Below, one piece after another: positions 1 to 12,208 of a DNA stretch of 64,000 bases. The stretch is from Hemileia vastatrix. Taxonomy: Eukaryota > Basidiomycota > Pucciniomycetes > Pucciniales > Zaghouaniaceae. Every line of letters starts with the position of its first letter. Positions within the stretch are counted from its first letter, which is position 1. Under the pieces are notes generated by a model that was not told the origin of the DNA, ran no database searches, and saw only the letters and a program-made list of their open reading frames with translations. A program made the translations under genes and the position numbers. The stretch covers positions 18,763,501-18,827,500 of the forward strand of contig JASXTE010000007.1 of assembly GCA_030280995.1 (NCBI GenBank), written 5' to 3'.

Positions 1-1866
1 ATATTAATTTTTACTGTTCAACAGGAAAAATTAGAAATAAACAATTAATAGAGCTATTATTAAAATCTATTTAGACTTCATAATACATTTACTAGTCTAT
101 TTAATCACCTACCAAAGAAATTCAAACTCTTAAAGCCTATCCTATTCAAAATACAAGCTGAAAACATCCAACCTACTTTTTAGAGGTATCTTCTTGGCAC
201 TAAGTGAGTAATTAGATATTGAATACTGAATGAACTTGTCTAATTGATATCAGTAGTTCCAATTTGTATGCTGAGTCAGAAATATTGCACTTGATCTTAA
301 ACAGGCCCATCTTCCTGTGATTTAGTTTGGAACTTGGGCCTAATGTAGAAAAGAATTAACAGCTTAGCCAGACCTTGTCACCTACCTCTAGTGCCTGATG
401 TTGAGTCTTCTCTTGATCATGGTGGCTCTTCATTGACTTTTTGAATAACTTGAGTGCTGCTTCTAATTCCTGACAGATAACAGCTTCTGGAATTTTCAGC
501 ATTGATGGGGTACCAATTAAGAATGTTGGGTGGTATCCATAGTTGGAATATAAAGGTGAAATTCCAGTTTCTGCATGTGTTTTGTTTTTTTATGAGAATT
601 AAGCCAATGGTAGCTGCTGCACCAAATCATCTTGGTGATAATTAATAAAATGGTGTAGATATTTTTCAATTGCCTTATTCACCATCTCAGATTGTCCATC
701 AGTCTGGGGATTCCATGATGTTGACAAAATGGGCTTAATGTTCAGTTGCTCATACATTACCTTCAACAACTTAGAGTTAAAAGTACTTCACCTGTCTAAT
801 ACTTTACTTTCAGGCAATCTATGTTAATTTCAGACATGCACCGCCATTAAGTATGCAATACCCTCTGATGTAACCTTTGTAGAGGTGGGGATGAATTCTG
901 CCATCTTAGTGCAGCACTTGACTACTGTGAGGATAGGATTCTTTCCTTGAGACTTGGGTAACTCTACTATAGTATTGTAAGAGAGTTCCTAGCATGGATG
1001 TTTGGTTATGCTTAACAGGGTTAGTGGTGTGGTTGTTGGTCTGACCTTGTTACTCTGGCAAGAGTCACATGCTACTACAAAGCACTGGACATATTCCTTC
1101 ATGGACTTCCAGTAAAAGTTGTAATTTTTCAGCTCCACCTTCTTAAGTGGTCCGGGGTGTCCTGCCATTGTAGAGTTGCACCTTGATTTAACCACCAGCC
1201 TCTTTTGCTCTTCATCATTTGGCACCACTATCCTCCCACTCCAATAAAGTGCTTCCCCTTCCAGTTGATACACCTCCAATCCTTTCTTTACAAATACATC
1301 CTTAGATAACAGTGCCTTCACCAACTCCTGTACTCCCTCATCATTTTTCTGCCCCCTTACTTACCCACTCCATCAAATCCTCATCTACCAATTCCATCTT
1401 ATCCAGGATTACCTCCTTCTCAAGGTACCCCTAAAATAATGTTGCACCAACAGTATGTAGCCAGTTTGGCTCTAAGTTAAAGTCAGTGAATGGTGATAGC
1501 ACATTAGGCTTTCTAATTTTCTCCCCTTTTCAAACTTGAAAAACAGAATTAATGCTTTTTAACAGCTCTTCCCAGCATGTTTTCTGGAATGTCAAATTTA
1601 TAGTGGTTAGGAAGGTTTTCAAGTTTTTGTGATCTGTATAGATAATAACTTGGAGATGGTGCAGTCCCCATTCTAAATATTGGCACCAGGTGTGTAAAGC
1701 CTCTACTATTTCCAATAGATCCTTGTAATACATTTCATATTTCAATTTGGAGCCTAGTAGTGTATGTGACAAATATACTACTGAGTGTAAGACATCTTCA
1801 GTATCAAATTGGGATAATACCACTCCTATTGCAAAGTCTGAGAAGTTGAATTCCAGGCAAAATGAC
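1..1866 (-). pseudogene. Ty3/gypsy pol remnant (RNase H to integrase C-terminus)
   Basis: A degraded retrotransposon polyprotein reads right to left. The RNase H part (about 1860-1530) shows FSDFAIGVVLSQ and YTDHKNLKTFL. The integrase zinc-binding domain (about 1324-989) shows HPGPLKKVELKNYNFYW followed by CDSCQSNK. The integrase core is recognisable near 735-661 from PQTDGQSEMVNKAIEKY. Around 480-300 there is VGDKVWL and a PSSKLNHRKMGLFKIK stretch typical of the integrase C-terminal domain. Frameshifts and stops separate these blocks, so no intact protein is encoded. The 5' part of pol, gag and both LTRs are missing or unrecognised. The right edge coincides with the MITE-like fragment at 1872. 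It is clearly Ty3/gypsy from domain order, but it was not assigned to any of the other elements here. Confidence 0.85.
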
Positions 1867-1871
1867 CATGA

Positions 1872-1935
1872 AATATTTGTGGGGGCCTTGCTAGCAAGTC
1901 CTCAGCTTGAAGTCAGATGGAACTCAGATTGAAAT
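1872..1935 (-). repeat. End fragment of a CACTA-like MITE
   Basis: The stretch GGGGGCCTTGCTAGCAAGTC and the following CAGATGGAACTCAGA match the reverse complement of the right end of the two 261-bp MITEs at 36928 and 55581, with several mismatches. The outermost CACTA-type bases are not well preserved, and the other end was not found nearby, so this is an old or divergent copy, or one terminus of a larger relative. Confidence 0.5.
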
Positions 1936-3324
1936 CATTCTAAAATAAGCTTGAAATATTCACAAAAAATGGGTGAGTTTTGATTTAAAGCATCATTAAA
2001 ACCAACTCAAAGCTGAATGGAAATCAGAATATAAGAAATTTTGAAATATTTTCAATAAACAATACTCTTTGATCAAATTTAATCAGATGATCTTTCTGAA
2101 TAAAAATTTAAGAATAAAAAACATGAAATTACATTATTGCTTCTTAAGTATAACTTTTAATCATTTTAAGAAATATACTATATATTTTTTAAAACATTTA
2201 AAAAATAGTTCATCACTTCTCAATGTAGAAAACATCCATTTTTTCATAATCCAAAAATTTCATTTTTTATAGAGACCTTTTAAACTGAATTTTTCTCAAT
2301 TTTTTTCAGAATTTAAAGCTTATGCAATAATTTTCTTATTCAAATGAATTATATAACTAAGAAATTAAGCCATAGCTCCTATACCACATTATATTCTAAA
2401 ATTCTGTATAAAAGACACAAAATCGTTAAAATTAAATGCAGTAATATTTTATTTTCAAATAGTGAACTTGATGAAGCCCCTTCATTTCTCCTATCTTCAA
2501 ATAAGTCAAAATTGAAGAATGAGATTATATATGTTATACAAAAAAAATTCTTCAACTGGTAAAGTCTATTTTTTTATAAAAATTACAAATACAAGAAAAT
2601 GATACAAAAAGTAACTAAAGTAATTTAGGTCTTTTTTAGGATAAAATATGTGCTCAACTTCTAAAGCATATAATGACAAATTTTTAGTAAATTCATACTT
2701 TTCATAAATCTGATACAATTTTTATCAAATTTATAAATATTCTTTTGGTTTATTTTCATTCTTTAAAGTAATTTGGTCAAGTCAGAGAAATTAACTTCTA
2801 CTCAGTGAAATATTTTTCTTAAAATCAATTAATTAAAAGGAACCCGAAATATCAATGGAAAAATTAATATAAATCAAAAAATATTCTTTGAAAATGTAAG
2901 CTGAATGCTTTATTTTTCTTGAATTCAATAATTTAAGATATAAATAGTGTTCACCTGAGAATACACAGAACATATTAAACAGATTTCTATCATGCACTAT
3001 GAGAGTTTTTGTAATTCAATTTAAAGTTCTACTATTTCTCACAGACTCTATATTATGTATTAAAGTGAATTTTTATTTATCAATGCATGATTATATTTAT
3101 AAAAGAATCAATATATGAGAGTATGGTTTGGAGTGAGAGAAAACATATATTTATAGTGATGCTCATAGAACAAGCTAATATTAAAATAAGTGAATTTTTA
3201 TTAATTAAAATATAAGAAAATATTTTAAATAGAGGGATAAAATTTTTCAATTGGTTCTTTTTGAGCATTGAATTGAGTATAGCAGTGTCAAAATACCTTC
3301 TTTTTTTCATAACAAGAGTATTGA
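1936..3324. other. AT-rich intergenic stretch, nothing recognised
   Basis: Very AT-rich sequence with only short open frames of low complexity (Lys, Ile, Phe, Asn rich). No domain, RNA gene or clear repeat was recognised. It lies between the MITE fragment and the left LTR of element F. Confidence 0.6.
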
Positions 3325-4206
3325 TGTCAGCCAGTAACCTATTGAACATAGTTAAACTGGTATGATTAAAATGATTACTAAAATATTGAAGTACTTAATT
3401 ATTAAAATATTATAATATTTATATTTATATTTCTTTAAGTATTATATTGTGTGATATTAATATTAACTATATTAAAATGAATTTTATAGCTCTTAAATTT
3501 TTTTTTAATTACACAAATATTTTTATTTTAATTCATTTAAATTTCATTTCATTTCTATAAAAAACTAATTAAATCAATAAAAACATACAAATAAATAAAA
3601 TAAACCTACAGATATTTTTTAGATCTAAGTCCATGTAATTACTGGGACTCAGAACTTGCTTGAAGTTGGCTAGAGGGGGGCCAGGGAGAGCAAGGAAAGA
3701 GGCTTTGGTTTTTCCTTGGAACTTTAAGAGATAATTTAACTGTGTTGTTTATTAAACTTAAACTTAAAATATCTCTTTTGTATAAAAATCTAATTATTTT
3801 ATTAAACTTAATTTAATCTTTCAATTTATCTTTTAATTTAAGTCTTAAATTAATTTTATATTAAAACTTAAATTTACTTATCAATGACTTTTTTGACTTC
3901 AACAAAATTCAAAATTCATTACATTTTTCTATAAAAGGTTTTTCCTTTTTGTTTTTTAGGATCACTTCTTACTCATTCAAGTTTAATAAATTATATACAA
4001 AAAACTTACATCAATAATACTTATAATTTATTAATAATTAAATCCTTTATTTGAACTTATAACTGTTCACTGTGAAGAAATAAGAGACATATTATATTAT
4101 AAAATTACTACTCTAATATTATAAATCAGACCATTCTACTTCATCATCATTTTATTATCCTTAAAACTATTTGAATTGATATACTTACCAACCATACAAG
4201 CCTACA
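3325..4206 (+). repeat. Element F 5' LTR
   Basis: It starts TGTCAGCCAGTAAC and ends GCCTACA, followed by ATTGGTGGTC. The sequence is repeated in direct orientation at 12209-13277. This copy has an uninterrupted CCAGTAACCTATTG at 3331-3344, which is the empty target of the MITE present in the other LTR. Confidence 0.85.
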
Positions 4207-4987
4207 ATTGGTGGTCTTTTCAAATTTCGAAGGCCAAAAAGTTGTATCTTAGGGAATAAATAAACTTGTGCAGTCAATATAATACATTTCAAAGGGTCAA
4301 GGATGATTGGATTGGACCATTGTATTGTGGGTTGAACAAGTGGGATAGGATATTAATAAAAAATAAGGGTGGAATAAAAATGTGAAAACTAAAGTTAGTG
4401 AAAAACAATGAACATAAATTTCACTTAACTAACTAGTTTACAGTTTCCAAGTCAAAAATCAAAATTGGTTGCAGGAGAGGCTCAAACTGGGGAGCTTTGC
4501 ATTTTAAATATATACTACAGAATAGTTGTACCTTTAAGGTCTATAATAGTAGTAAATAAGTTATATATCATTGTCATTATTTCAACCTTTACGTTGAAAG
4601 AGTAATTCTAGTATCTAGAATTTCTGACACATCAATTTTTTATTTAAAATCATATATATATATAATATTTTATTATATATATATATTAATATTCAAGTTT
4701 TATTATTGATATATATAAATAATAATTTATTGGATATATGTAATAATTTTAATAAAAATTACTTAATGATTCAGATATCAATAATAAATTTATTACTGCA
4801 CTGAATTTTTCAGGTCTTTAATAAAGTTAGAAATAACACTGAAATAAAATTATTTAAAAAATTACTTAAAATAAAATAATTAGTTTTTTTTGTGAGTAAT
4901 TTTTTAATTAAATAAAAAACTTATATCTTAAAACTGAAATAATTCTTTTTAGAATAACATATTTCTGATAAATTAATCACTCTAATA
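4207..4987 (+). other. Element F leader with candidate primer binding site
   Basis: ATTGGTGGTCTTTTC directly after the LTR corresponds in position and sequence to ATTGGGGGTCTTTCC in A and ATTGGGGACCTTTCC in D, so the first ~12 bases are the candidate tRNA primer site. The rest is AT-rich leader with a (TA)n microsatellite around 4648-4690. No gene was seen. Confidence 0.5.
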
Positions 4988-6722
4988 ATGGATGCTGATA
5001 AAGAAAGTATTGTAAGTTCAAGAGTTAGTATTTCTGATTATAAGAATATTACTCAAAGAAATTATAAAACAGGTTATAGTCATGCAGGAGGCCAAACCCT
5101 TAGAGCCACACAACTCTCCAAATATAGTTTAAAAACTACCACCTGGACTGAAAATAAAAAAGATGTCAGACCAGGAGAAAATCAGTAATCTCTGCTCAGT
5201 AGTAAGCAATCACAAGCAGGAGTGGATGAAGCTCAAAGCAAAGGTGGAAATTATAGAGGAAAAACTCACAAAAAGTATCAACAAATAGGAGATATTTTTC
5301 TCCAACCCAAACAATCAGGCTCCAAGCACATAATTAAATCTCTCTACCCATCTAGAAGATTCCCATGTCTCAGACATGGTTACAGTGGAAAAATGGAAGT
5401 GGGACTGTATAAACTCAAACTGGGACAAGATGGAAAACCAGAATCAGGTAGGTCAAAACCAGCATCTCCAGCCAGGTCCTTCAAGACGTCCTCCTACACC
5501 AGTGAGCCAACACCATCCCTACAAGGGAAAGAAAAAGCTACAAGGAAATATGCCTCAAAAACCCTGGTAAGCTCTTCTTCAGATAAATTAATTGGTTCAA
5601 ATACTGATAGAATTTTCTCAGGTGATAGTTATATTAATGAGGAAGCAATAAAGTATGATAGAAAATAATCTGAGCATCCAATTGTAGCTACTTTTGATGA
5701 TGGTATCTCTTTATATTTTAATAATAATGTTTCTTGATTATCAAATGAAGATTCAAGTATTGAAGTTGAAATTCCAGAAGAAATATCAAAAATCATTGGT
5801 GATTCTTATGATAAATTTGAGAGAAATACATTAGATTTAAGTTAGATAATCAAACATAGAATGAAAAATTTGATTCAGAACTTTTAAAAAAGATTGAATT
5901 AATTAGAAATTTCTCATGAGTTACATATTGAAATTACTGACAATGTTATAAAAATTCTAAGAAATAAAATCTATCAGAAAATAAAAGAAACTGTTGATGA
6001 AATTAATAAACAATTTACTCTTTGTAAAAGTGAAAAAGAGTCTTTAGAAGATAAAATTTTCAATATGAACAAAGAAAGAAATTCTATGAAAAATTAAATG
6101 GCTTCTTTTAATGAAAAATTACAAATGAATGAACAAAAACACACTTTATCAATTCATAATATGAATGAGACATTATCTGAAATCCCAATGATGAGGAAAA
6201 AATATTGAGATTAGAATAAAATAATGTAACTTTATTTTATAAATTGACCAAGATGAACAATAAAAATATTCAAAATAAGTCTTTAAAAGGGAAACTAAGG
6301 GAAAAAAAACTTGATAATTTTTCAGAAAAAACATTACCAGAAGAACATCCTTGAAGTTTTTTAAAAGAAAAATTATCTGGATATATTGAAAAAATTTTAG
6401 AATTATTAAATAATGATAAACTTGATAAAAAATATGACTTCACCAATCATCAAAAGAATTGGCCAAAGCTGGCTCAATATCCAACTTTTGATGGTGATGC
6501 TGCTTCAGACTGTAAACATTTTTTTCAAAGAATTGATAATTTTAAAATCATAATACAAATTAACAGATAAAGAATTTACTTCAAAAATAATTTCTTATTT
6601 ACAAATGTTGCATTGATGTGGTATGAATCAGTTCTGATGGATAACATAGAATACTCATGGGATGAATGGAAAAACATAATTGAAAAAAATTGGTGGTGCA
6701 AAATTTAGATTAGCCCAGCTGA
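4988..6722 (+). pseudogene. Element F gag region (ORF1 plus overlapping ORF2), disrupted
   Basis: The N-terminal piece at 4988 resembles the start of ORF1 in D. A segment at 5376-5570 carries KWKWDC, HHPYKGK and ends KPW-stop, equivalent to the ORF1 ends in A and D. In the -1 frame an ORF beginning at the internal ATG near 5395 (MEVGL) runs to 5668 and, with many stops, on to a gag-like block around 6460-6540 (KNWPKLAQYPTFDGDAASD, then FFQRIDNFK) that matches the gag of A. Multiple in-frame stops and frameshifts make it non-functional. The gag block is cut by the solo LTR at 6728. Confidence 0.7.
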
Positions 6723-6727
6723 GATTA

Positions 6728-7978
6728 TGTCGGTCAGTCGTCTAGAAGAGAGGAAGAAAAATGGGAAGAAGTAGAAGAGGAGAAGGAGGAAAGGATTATG
6801 GGTAATAAAAGAAATAAAATTTATAAAATTTATTTAATTTATTGAGGAGAATCAACAATGTTTTTATTGAGAGGTGACAAAAGTGAGGTTCTTATTAAAT
6901 AATAATATTATTCTAATGTAAGGGCTATGTGTGGCAGACACTGTGATCACTATCAGACTTAAAGCAACCTTTCAATTGTTATATAGAATTTTAATTAGAA
7001 TTTTATTACTAATAAAAAGAATATAAACGTAATGTAAAAGTGTATTTAATTTGTTGAGTGTATAGTTAGTGATGCTTCTACAGGGGATTATCCAAGGCCC
7101 TTTTATAGGCAATGGGTCCTCTGAAGCGCTACAAATGACTATATACAAAAGAGTAATGAAGTAAAACAAGAAGATAAAATAAGACATTTGTAACATAGTA
7201 ATTAAGAGAAAAATATACAAAAAATAATAAGTATCCCAATTAAGAATGTAAAATTCCCATCCCAATTTCCCCAAATCAGTTAATATAAAATAATAAGTAA
7301 CTAAACAACCATCTGATCTAAGAACTATGGGAAAAACAAATCAAAACAAGTATTAAAATCTGTTTTCAGCATTTCTAAGTGAAACAAATAACATGTTTTG
7401 ACGCAACAAGGTATGCAATCAATTTAATTCAGCGTAAATTTATATTATTTAATTGTTTTCACTTATGTAATTAAATACTAGTATAACTGAAACAATCAAT
7501 GAATTTAATTTGAGAAATTATAATACTATTTTATAAAATAAGTATTATAATTTATTTAATTTTCTTCCTGACACAATTAAGGGTCAAAAGAAGATCCATT
7601 AATTATTGTTTAATACTATATGAAAGATGTTATTTAATATAAATGTAAATAATTAATTTAATTATATTATAAGTCAATTTTACACTTATAATTATAATAT
7701 ATGTTTTTAATTAATTAAATATAAAATTATAATTATTAAATACATAAAATTGCGCCATTATTTGTAGAATATAAAATATATTATGTTTAATTTAAATGTA
7801 TAAAAATTTATATAAACAATAAAATTAATATAATACTTATATGTAATAAGATACTTATATAATTTTATTATGCAATAAAATATTAATTTATATACATTAA
7901 ATACAATTCTTATGCCCTCTTTCAGGTCCTATAAGTTAACATATCATTTACTGGGCTCCTGGAATAGCCTGGCTGACA
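6728..7978. mobile_element. Solo LTR inserted in element F gag
   Basis: A 1251-bp AT-rich block starts TGTCGGTCAG and ends CTGGCTGACA (imperfect inverted termini, TG..CA). It is flanked by a perfect 5-bp duplication GATTA (6723-6727 and 7979-7983). Removing the block and one repeat makes the gag frame continuous across the site, matching the uninterrupted gag of A. No coding domain was found inside, so it is read as a solo LTR; a short TRIM-like element is the alternative. Confidence 0.75.
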
Positions 7979-8460
7979 GATTATGTGAAGAGAGTAAGTA
8001 TTATTCTAATTCATATGAAAAACCTATAGTTTTCTTAATGAAGCTAACAAAAATATTGAAAGCCATGGATCAAAAAATGGATTTTGAATTATGGAAGGAA
8101 AGAATACTGTTTAAGCTTCCAAATTCATTGAGAGACTTAGTGGGAACCAAGTGTGAAAAAACTTTTAACACTTCCACTTTTATTAATATCTGTAATGATC
8201 TTTTATTAAAACATAGACATGAGCCAGAGAATAGTGTACAAAAGTATAATAATCAAAATGATAACCAAAAATATGAAAATAAGAAACCTGATAAATTGGT
8301 TTAATCTTCTGTTCTAATGGCTCTGAAAAAAAATAATACAAATAATTGGGTAAAATGTGGAAAACAATGACATAAAGGTCATGTTTGTGATAAAAAGATA
8401 AATCTTGTAGAACAAACTGAACCAGAAGATAATGAAGAATCAGATGATTCCTCAAAAATT
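7979..8460 (+). pseudogene. Element F gag C-terminal part and zinc knuckle remnant
   Basis: It continues gag after the solo LTR. KPIVFLMKLTKILKAMD and the following DFELWKERILFKLP match A gag (KPMVFLMNLNKILKAIE at 37489). Downstream, around 8340-8400, a degraded CCHC knuckle (C-G-K, then HKGHVC) is followed by an acidic stretch. Stops interrupt the frame at 8302-8304 and inside the knuckle. Confidence 0.7.
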
Positions 8461-8469
8461 GAAAGTGGT

Positions 8470-9250
8470 ATGTCTTATTATCAAGAAAAGATTATTTTTA
8501 TGTTAGAAACAGATATCCAATGTGTTAATAAAAAATTACCATTATTTGAAGGAATGTTGTCTAATGTTGAGGATGCAAAAATCATAAAGAATATCACTGA
8601 GAATGCTATAGTCATTACACCCATGAAAGTTCCTGTTTTAATATATGGTGTAAACACTGAAGTTATTTTAGATTCAGGGGCTGGAGGAAGTGCTTTTTAT
8701 TTATCAGCTTTAAAGAACAATGATAATGATTATTGTGATAAACTAGAAACTGTTTCTTCAGGAAATTAAAGAGGATATGGTTCAATTTTAAAAAACTGTA
8801 GGAAAATATTCTGCTTCAGTTTTCTTTAAACATACTCATGGGTATGTTAGAGCAGTTTTTACATCTATTGTAATAAAAAATGATAATTTAAGTAATTGGT
8901 TTATTATGGGAAATGATATTCTAACAAAATATGGAATAAAATTGGATCCAGAAAATCAATTCTTTACTATGGGAAATAATGTTAAAAGAAAATTTAAAGT
9001 ATTATCTTCTGTGCCAAAAATTTCACCTCTTTTAAATACATTTCACAATTTAATTCAATTAAAAGGAAGAATCTCTGAATAAATAAGTTCTCTTCAAATA
9101 GAAACTAATAAAACTTCTTTTGGAGAACAATTGAATGAATTGGAAAAAGAAAAAATTATAGAAATAGTTAAATCTTTTCAAATGGCTTTTGAACATGGAA
9201 GTCATGAGTTAGGATTAGTTGAACATGAAATGAAACTACAACTAGCATGA
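8470..9250 (+). pseudogene. Element F aspartic protease region
   Basis: VILDSGAGGSAFYL (about residues 75-88 of the 8470 frame) is the retropepsin active-site motif (D-S-G). It aligns with VFDTGAAGSLVST of A. A stop follows at 8767 (SSGN-stop). The remainder (about 8770-9250) still resembles A (NDILTKYGIKLDPENQFF) but is broken by further stops. Confidence 0.75.
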
Positions 9251-9267
9251 AACTTGGAAGAGATTCC

Positions 9268-10012
9268 ATCTGGCCTTAAAAAAGCCTTATCCTACTTCTC
9301 CTACAAAAACAAAAGATATTGAAGATAATATTAAAACTCATTTAAATATGAATATAAGTGAAAAATTAGAGGTTACTCCAAATTATTGTGTAATTTCAAC
9401 AGTGATAATATCTTATGAAAAAGATAAAGCTAGAATTTATGGAGATTTTAGAGCTTTAAATACCTATACAGTTGATGATATTTATTCTTTATCAAGAATA
9501 AATTCTATACATGAAACTTTACAAGGAGAAAGGTATATCAGCTGTATCTATGGAAATAAAGTTATCATCAAATTCCTGTTGAGAAGTCATAACTAAATTC
9601 TCTATTTATTGCTACCAATATGGGAATTTATAAATATATAAGAATGCCTTTTGGTCCAAAAAAGGCTCCTTCAGTATTTCAAAAAGTTATGGATAACACA
9701 TTCCATCAAGAAATAATGGAAGGATGATTAATGGTATATGTTAATGATATCATTATTTTCTCAAAACCTTTTGATGAATATACTCTACACCTGACTAAAG
9801 TCTTCCAAAAAATGGATGATATAAATATGACTCTAGCTCTTAAAAAAAGTAAATTTGGTTTTCATTCTCTAAAATTTCTGGGACATGTTGCGTCAGGTCT
9901 ACAAATTTGTGTGGATCAAAATATAGTAGCAGCTATCCAAAATTTTAGTGTACCTACTTCTGTTAAACAAATACAATCCTTTCTAGGTATGTGTGGTTAC
10001 TATAGACAGTAA
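9268..10012 (+). pseudogene. Element F reverse transcriptase, damaged
   Basis: The frame gives KARIYGDFRALNTYTVDDIY (RT motif region), then, after a stop and frameshift near 9595, MPFGPKKAPSVFQ, and at 9731 MVYVNDIIIFS. The catalytic Y-V-D-D box reads Y-V-N-D, so the first active-site aspartate is replaced. GHVASGLQI and IQSFLGMCGYYR mark the connection domain. It is equivalent to the RT of A at 60451-60883. Non-functional from stops and from the catalytic substitution. Confidence 0.8.
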
Positions 10013-10848
10013 ATAAAAACTACCAAGTAATTGATGCACCTTTAACAAATCTAGTAAAGAAGGATGTCTCTTTTATATGGAATGATGAAAGACAAAAAGC
10101 TTTTGACACATTGAAAAAAAGTTTGATTTCAGCATCTATTTTAGGGTTTCCTGATTTTACAAAACCTTTTCTATTATATACAGATGCAAGTTTTGTAGGA
10201 TTAAAAGCTGCACTTCATCAAAAACATGTGGTGAAAAAAATTTCAGAAGTGGTTATATGCTATATTTCAAGACCCTTGAGACCAATTGAGATAAAATATG
10301 GTGCAACTCAATTAGAGTGTCTGGTAGTAGTATGGGCTTTGGAAAAATTGCATTACTATTTAGAACACCAAAAATTTGAGTTAATCACTTATTGTAGTGC
10401 TGTGAAATCATTATTAGATATAAAAACACCAACAAGACATATGTTTAGGTGGCAGCTTTCAGTTCATGAATATAGAGGAAGAATGACTATTCTTCACAGA
10501 GCTGTTTTACTACACTCTAATGTTGATACGTTATCAAGGCTTCCTTTTCCAAATGATGAATCCAAAGCTGCTTATGTACCTAAAGAAAACAGTATTCATA
10601 CTTTTGGAGTTTATAGAGTAGATATGGAAGAAAAATTAATGAAAACTATTGTTGAATCATATAAAGATGATGAAAATTTAAAGAAAGTATCAATTATCCT
10701 TAATGATCCAGAAAATGCATCAGTACAACCTTTGGTAAAAACTTTATCAGTAAAATATCAAAAAGCTTTGGAAAAAATAAAATATTCTTTAGAAGATGAC
10801 TTCATATATTACAGAAGGAAAATTAGTAATGTAAGATTTATATCTTAA
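10013..10848 (+). pseudogene. Element F RNase H and pol linker
   Basis: The 10111-10848 frame carries LYTDASFVGLKAALHQKH, ISRPLRPIEIKYGATQLECL and VDTLSRLP, the RNase H region of Ty3/gypsy pol. TYCSAVKSLL replaces the usual TDH..L motif. It is the longest surviving frame of F (245 residues). A stop at 10846-10848 separates it from integrase. Confidence 0.8.
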
Positions 10849-10851
10849 TCA

Positions 10852-11933
10852 ATGAAAGAAATTATTCTTAAATTGTATTATGATAACATATTAGCAGGGA
10901 ATTTTGACCTGAAAATAATCTTAATCAGATTAAAAAATACTACTTGGTGGGATACTATTTCAGAAGATTCTAAACAATATGTTGACTCTTGTGATTCATG
11001 CCAAAAATCTAAAAAATTAACTGGAAGAAGAGAAGGATTAATGCAAAGAATTCAAGGTCCAAACTCACGATCACAAATAACAATCATGGATTTTGTAACA
11101 AGCCTTCCAAAAGTAGGTAAAGATAACTTTAATTACTGTTGGGTAATTGTGTATAGATTTACAAAATTGTGTAAATTCATTCCCACCCACAAAGATGTCT
11201 CTACTAAGGAATTAGATTTTATATGGTAGACTAGTATTTTTGATACAGCTGGATTTCCAAAAGCTATTATCTCTGATAGAGGCCCAAAGTTTACATCAGA
11301 ATTTTGGACTTCCTTAATGGATATTTGTGGTTTTGATTTAAAATTATCCACAGCACATCATACACAGACTGATGGTTTGGCTGAAAGGATGATACAAACT
11401 TTACAAGACATGATTAGGAGATATTGTGCTTTTGGTTTGGAATTCAAGGATAATGATAGATATACTCATGATTGGGTAACACTTCTACCAGGCCTTGAAA
11501 TCTCTTATAACAGTACTGTTCATTCAGTAACTGAAAATAACCTTTTGAGTTATTTTTAGGATATGTACAAAGAACTCCAACCTCTTTGATATATAAAAAC
11601 TTACCCAGGTTAGACATACATCCTGGTACAAAGTCTTTTCTTCATATGCAACAATTATGTAGAAATCATGCACAAAAATGTATTGAAAATTCATACCAAT
11701 ATAAGAAGAAAGAATTTGACAAATCCCATGAAGAATGTACTTATATAGAAGGAGATAAAAATCTTATTTGTACATTACATTTCAACTTACAAGGTAAAAA
11801 TAAATTAAAAAATCCATTTATTGGTCCATTTGTTGTAAAAAAGATGATTGGTATTAATGCTGTTGAAGTTTTATTATATTATCCATATGATAGAAACCAT
11901 CCAGTATTTCCAATATCTTTAATGAATCCTTAA
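10852..11933 (+). pseudogene. Element F integrase
   Basis: The zinc-binding part ends CDSCQKSKKLTGRREGLMQ (about 10987-11043). The core follows (ITIMDFVTSLP; SDRGPKFTSEFW; LSTAHHTQTDGLAERMIQTL), giving recognisable D, D and E catalytic positions. A C-terminal GPFVVKKMIG segment lies near 11824. Stops at 11227-11229, 11557-11559 and 11931-11933 and a frameshift break it into four pieces. Confidence 0.8.
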
Positions 11934-12159
11934 ATTTCAAATAATCCTGATTTATTTCATAAAAGAAGTGGAAGACCAAAATATAAATCTTTGGAAATTA
12001 ATGAGAAGTCTAAGATTGAAAAAATCCTTAGTGAGAGAGATCTTACTAGAGAAAGGGGATCTGAGTATTTATTAAGATATAAAGGAAAGCCTACTGAATT
12101 TTTTAGGTGGATTACTTCTAAGGAAATCTCCAATTTAAACATTCTATTAAAGAAATAAA
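11934..12159 (+). pseudogene. Element F C-terminal chromodomain
   Basis: After a stop at 11931-11933 the frame reads KIEKILSERDLTRERGSEYL, then LRYKGKPTEFFRWITSKEI: the aromatic and acidic pattern of a chromodomain (EYLLRYKG, W, E). Chromodomains at the integrase C-terminus define chromoviruses and are known to guide integration to chromatin. The protein ends at a TAA at 12157-12159, 38 bp before the polypurine tract. Confidence 0.7.
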
Positions 12160-12196
12160 TGAAAAAAATCTATACATTTTTTATAGTTATTTTTTT

Positions 12197-12208
12197 AGAG
12201 TGAGGGAG
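12197..12208 (+). promoter_or_regulatory. Element F polypurine tract
   Basis: AGAGTGAGGGAG lies immediately before the TGTCA start of the 3' LTR, the expected position of the plus-strand primer for reverse transcription. Confidence 0.65.

Noticed and set aside
2069..2562. Short plus-strand ORFs in the AT-rich region
   Set aside because: Low complexity, no motif, length expected by chance in a region poor in G and C.
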